Below are positions 28,954 through 29,786 of a DNA stretch of 29,786 bases, in pieces. Positions within the stretch are counted from its first letter, which is position 1; every line of letters starts with the position of its first letter. Source of the stretch: Discostella pseudostelligera (Eukaryota; Bacillariophyta; Thalassiosirophyceae; Thalassiosirales; Thalassiosiraceae); assembly GCA_036940085.1 (NCBI GenBank), contig JALLBK010000151.1, positions 1 to 29,786 on the forward strand. The letters run 5' to 3'. Position numbers and translations under genes: made by a program. Below the pieces are notes generated by a model. It saw nothing but the letters and a program-made list of their open reading frames with translations. It ran no database searches and was not told the origin of the DNA.

Positions 28954-29483
28954 TTAAAAGAACGTGAGCATGCGACAATATTTAATTAAATTTTAATGAT
29001 AAAAGATATGTGGTTTGGCTGGATGAAATAGTATGCTGCTGAACATTGAACCCGCCGGATGCCAGAAGGTTATGCACAAATCCTGTGCTTGTCTAAACAA
29101 ACACAGAATGATTAGAAGTAATAAGTTAATATCACCAAATAATCACTAGTTGCAACGAGCATTGTAATGAGCATTCTTGCATCCATCAGAATTGAGTTGG
29201 TCTCGCGGCTCTGTCTGTAACCTTGGTTACGTCGATCTATCAGAACGATGTACATTCGTCAAGACTGGGGTTACCAAAGTTGTCTCGTGTGACGTGGTCG
29301 ACTGTCGACAGCGAACAGGTGGGTGACATTTCCCGCCAAAAATACGTGGTGTGTGACGTACGCGCGGCATCGTCGTCGGTGCCACAGAATCAATTCATCT
29401 CAAGCCCCTCGGTTGCTTTGGTGGTTCCATCAATTATTCATCTCACTTTCTGGAAGAGAGATTCGAACTACATTGGTGCTAAG
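28954..29483 (+). promoter_or_regulatory. Promoter of the plastid aldolase-like gene with CRE-like and E2F-like boxes
   Basis: Two TGACGT boxes (29290-29295 and 29354-29359) flank one E2F-like TTTCCCGCC at 29329-29337. The first half of the interval is the A/T-rich 3' flank of the NTF2-like gene. The start codon frame is open back to 29223, but that upstream part has no signal-peptide character and is treated as leader. Confidence 0.5.
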
Positions 29484-29786
29484 ATGAAGCTCGCTATTAC
29501 GTCCCTTTTCATCGGCTCTGCCGCTGCCTTCTCCCCCGCCGCCTCTTTCGGCGTGCGCAGCAGCGCCTTGAACATGGCCGAGACTGCCACCGAAACCAAG
29601 GTGAGAATTGCAATATGCAAATGCACTGTTGTAGCGACGTCGCGATTCTACGACAACCGAATCAATGCGTAGACGTGCAAACCATTCAACTTTGTCTTTA
29701 TTGTGCAATTCTAACCATTCTATCTATCTCATCTGATGTGCAGGCATTCGCTAAGCTTCCCGCCACCATCAAGCCTGGTGTTGTTA
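29484..29786 (+). CDS. Plastid-targeted protein, possibly class II fructose-bisphosphate aldolase (5' end, cut by window edge)
   Basis: Exon 1 (29484-29600) encodes a classic diatom plastid presequence: signal peptide KLAITSLFIGSAAA, cleavage before FSPAASFG (F at +1), then a short transit part SSALNMAETATETK. A 143-nt intron (GTGAGA...GTGCAG, 29601-29743) leads to exon 2 (29744 onward): AFAKLPATIKPGVV, where the window ends. The segment KPGVV resembles the N-terminus of type A class II aldolases (E. coli FbaA has FVKPGVITG), and diatoms have plastid class II aldolases of the Calvin cycle. With only 14 mature residues this is a suggestion, not a firm call. Start at 29484 is chosen because it puts the signal peptide at the N-terminus. 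Confidence 0.6.

Noticed and set aside
29223..29483. Upstream in-frame extension of the aldolase-like gene
   Set aside because: It would bury the signal peptide inside the protein; the diatom plastid presequence needs to start at 29484.
1..29786. CRISPR arrays, insertion sequences, tRNA/rRNA genes, bacterial operons
   Set aside because: None seen; the introns, presequences and gene families are those of a eukaryotic nuclear genome.

Overview
The window is nuclear DNA from a eukaryotic alga with complex (secondary red) plastids, most likely a centric diatom (Thalassiosira/Skeletonema/Cyclotella type). Evidence: short GT-AG introns (mostly 75-143 nt); many proteins that start with a signal peptide followed by a transit-like stretch, several with the F(+1) 'ASAFAP'-type cleavage motif used for diatom plastid import; a Derlin carrying such a presequence (a SELMA-type symbiont Derlin); and a homologue of CCDC103, a dynein-arm factor expected only where motile flagella exist (centric diatoms make flagellated sperm, pennates do not). 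The species call is inference.

Layout. I support 19 protein genes, two cut by the window edges, and no RNA genes. From left to right: a partial gene N-terminus (-), a serine-rich unknown (+, 993-2909), a secreted/plastid SnoaL-like protein (+, 3375-5579), NOP9 (-, 2 exons), a PTPS/QueD-like protein (+), a plastid Derlin (-, 2 exons), a plastid S1-domain protein (+), a conserved unknown with a possible signal peptide (-, 2 exons), a small unknown (-, 2 exons), an SLC35B1/UAA transporter (+), a plastid GST with a CPYC site (-, 2 exons), ADF/cofilin (+, first exon = ATG only), CCDC103-like (-, 2 exons), proteasome subunit alpha-3/PSMA4 (-, 2 exons), a membrane-anchored coiled-coil unknown (+, 2 exons), a plastid protein with an Ig-like C-terminal domain (-, 4 exons), DTWD1-like tRNA acp3U transferase (+), an NTF2-like domain protein (+, 2 exons) and the 5' end of a plastid protein that may be class II fructose-bisphosphate aldolase (+, partial).

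Genes are packed mostly as convergent pairs (42-223 nt between stop codons) and divergent pairs sharing 200-590 nt promoters. The spliced models were derived by hand; in each, intron removal keeps the frame and joins conserved sequence. There is no operon-like functional cluster. The shared themes are plastid targeting (Derlin, S1, GST, Ig-like protein, aldolase-like and possibly PTPS-like, SnoaL-like and SLC35B1-like) and promoters with repeated E2F-like TTTCCCGCC/GGCGGGAA boxes, with CRE-like TGACGT(CA) boxes in three of them. One exact 72-bp duplication flanking a single N at 25375 looks like an assembly artefact.
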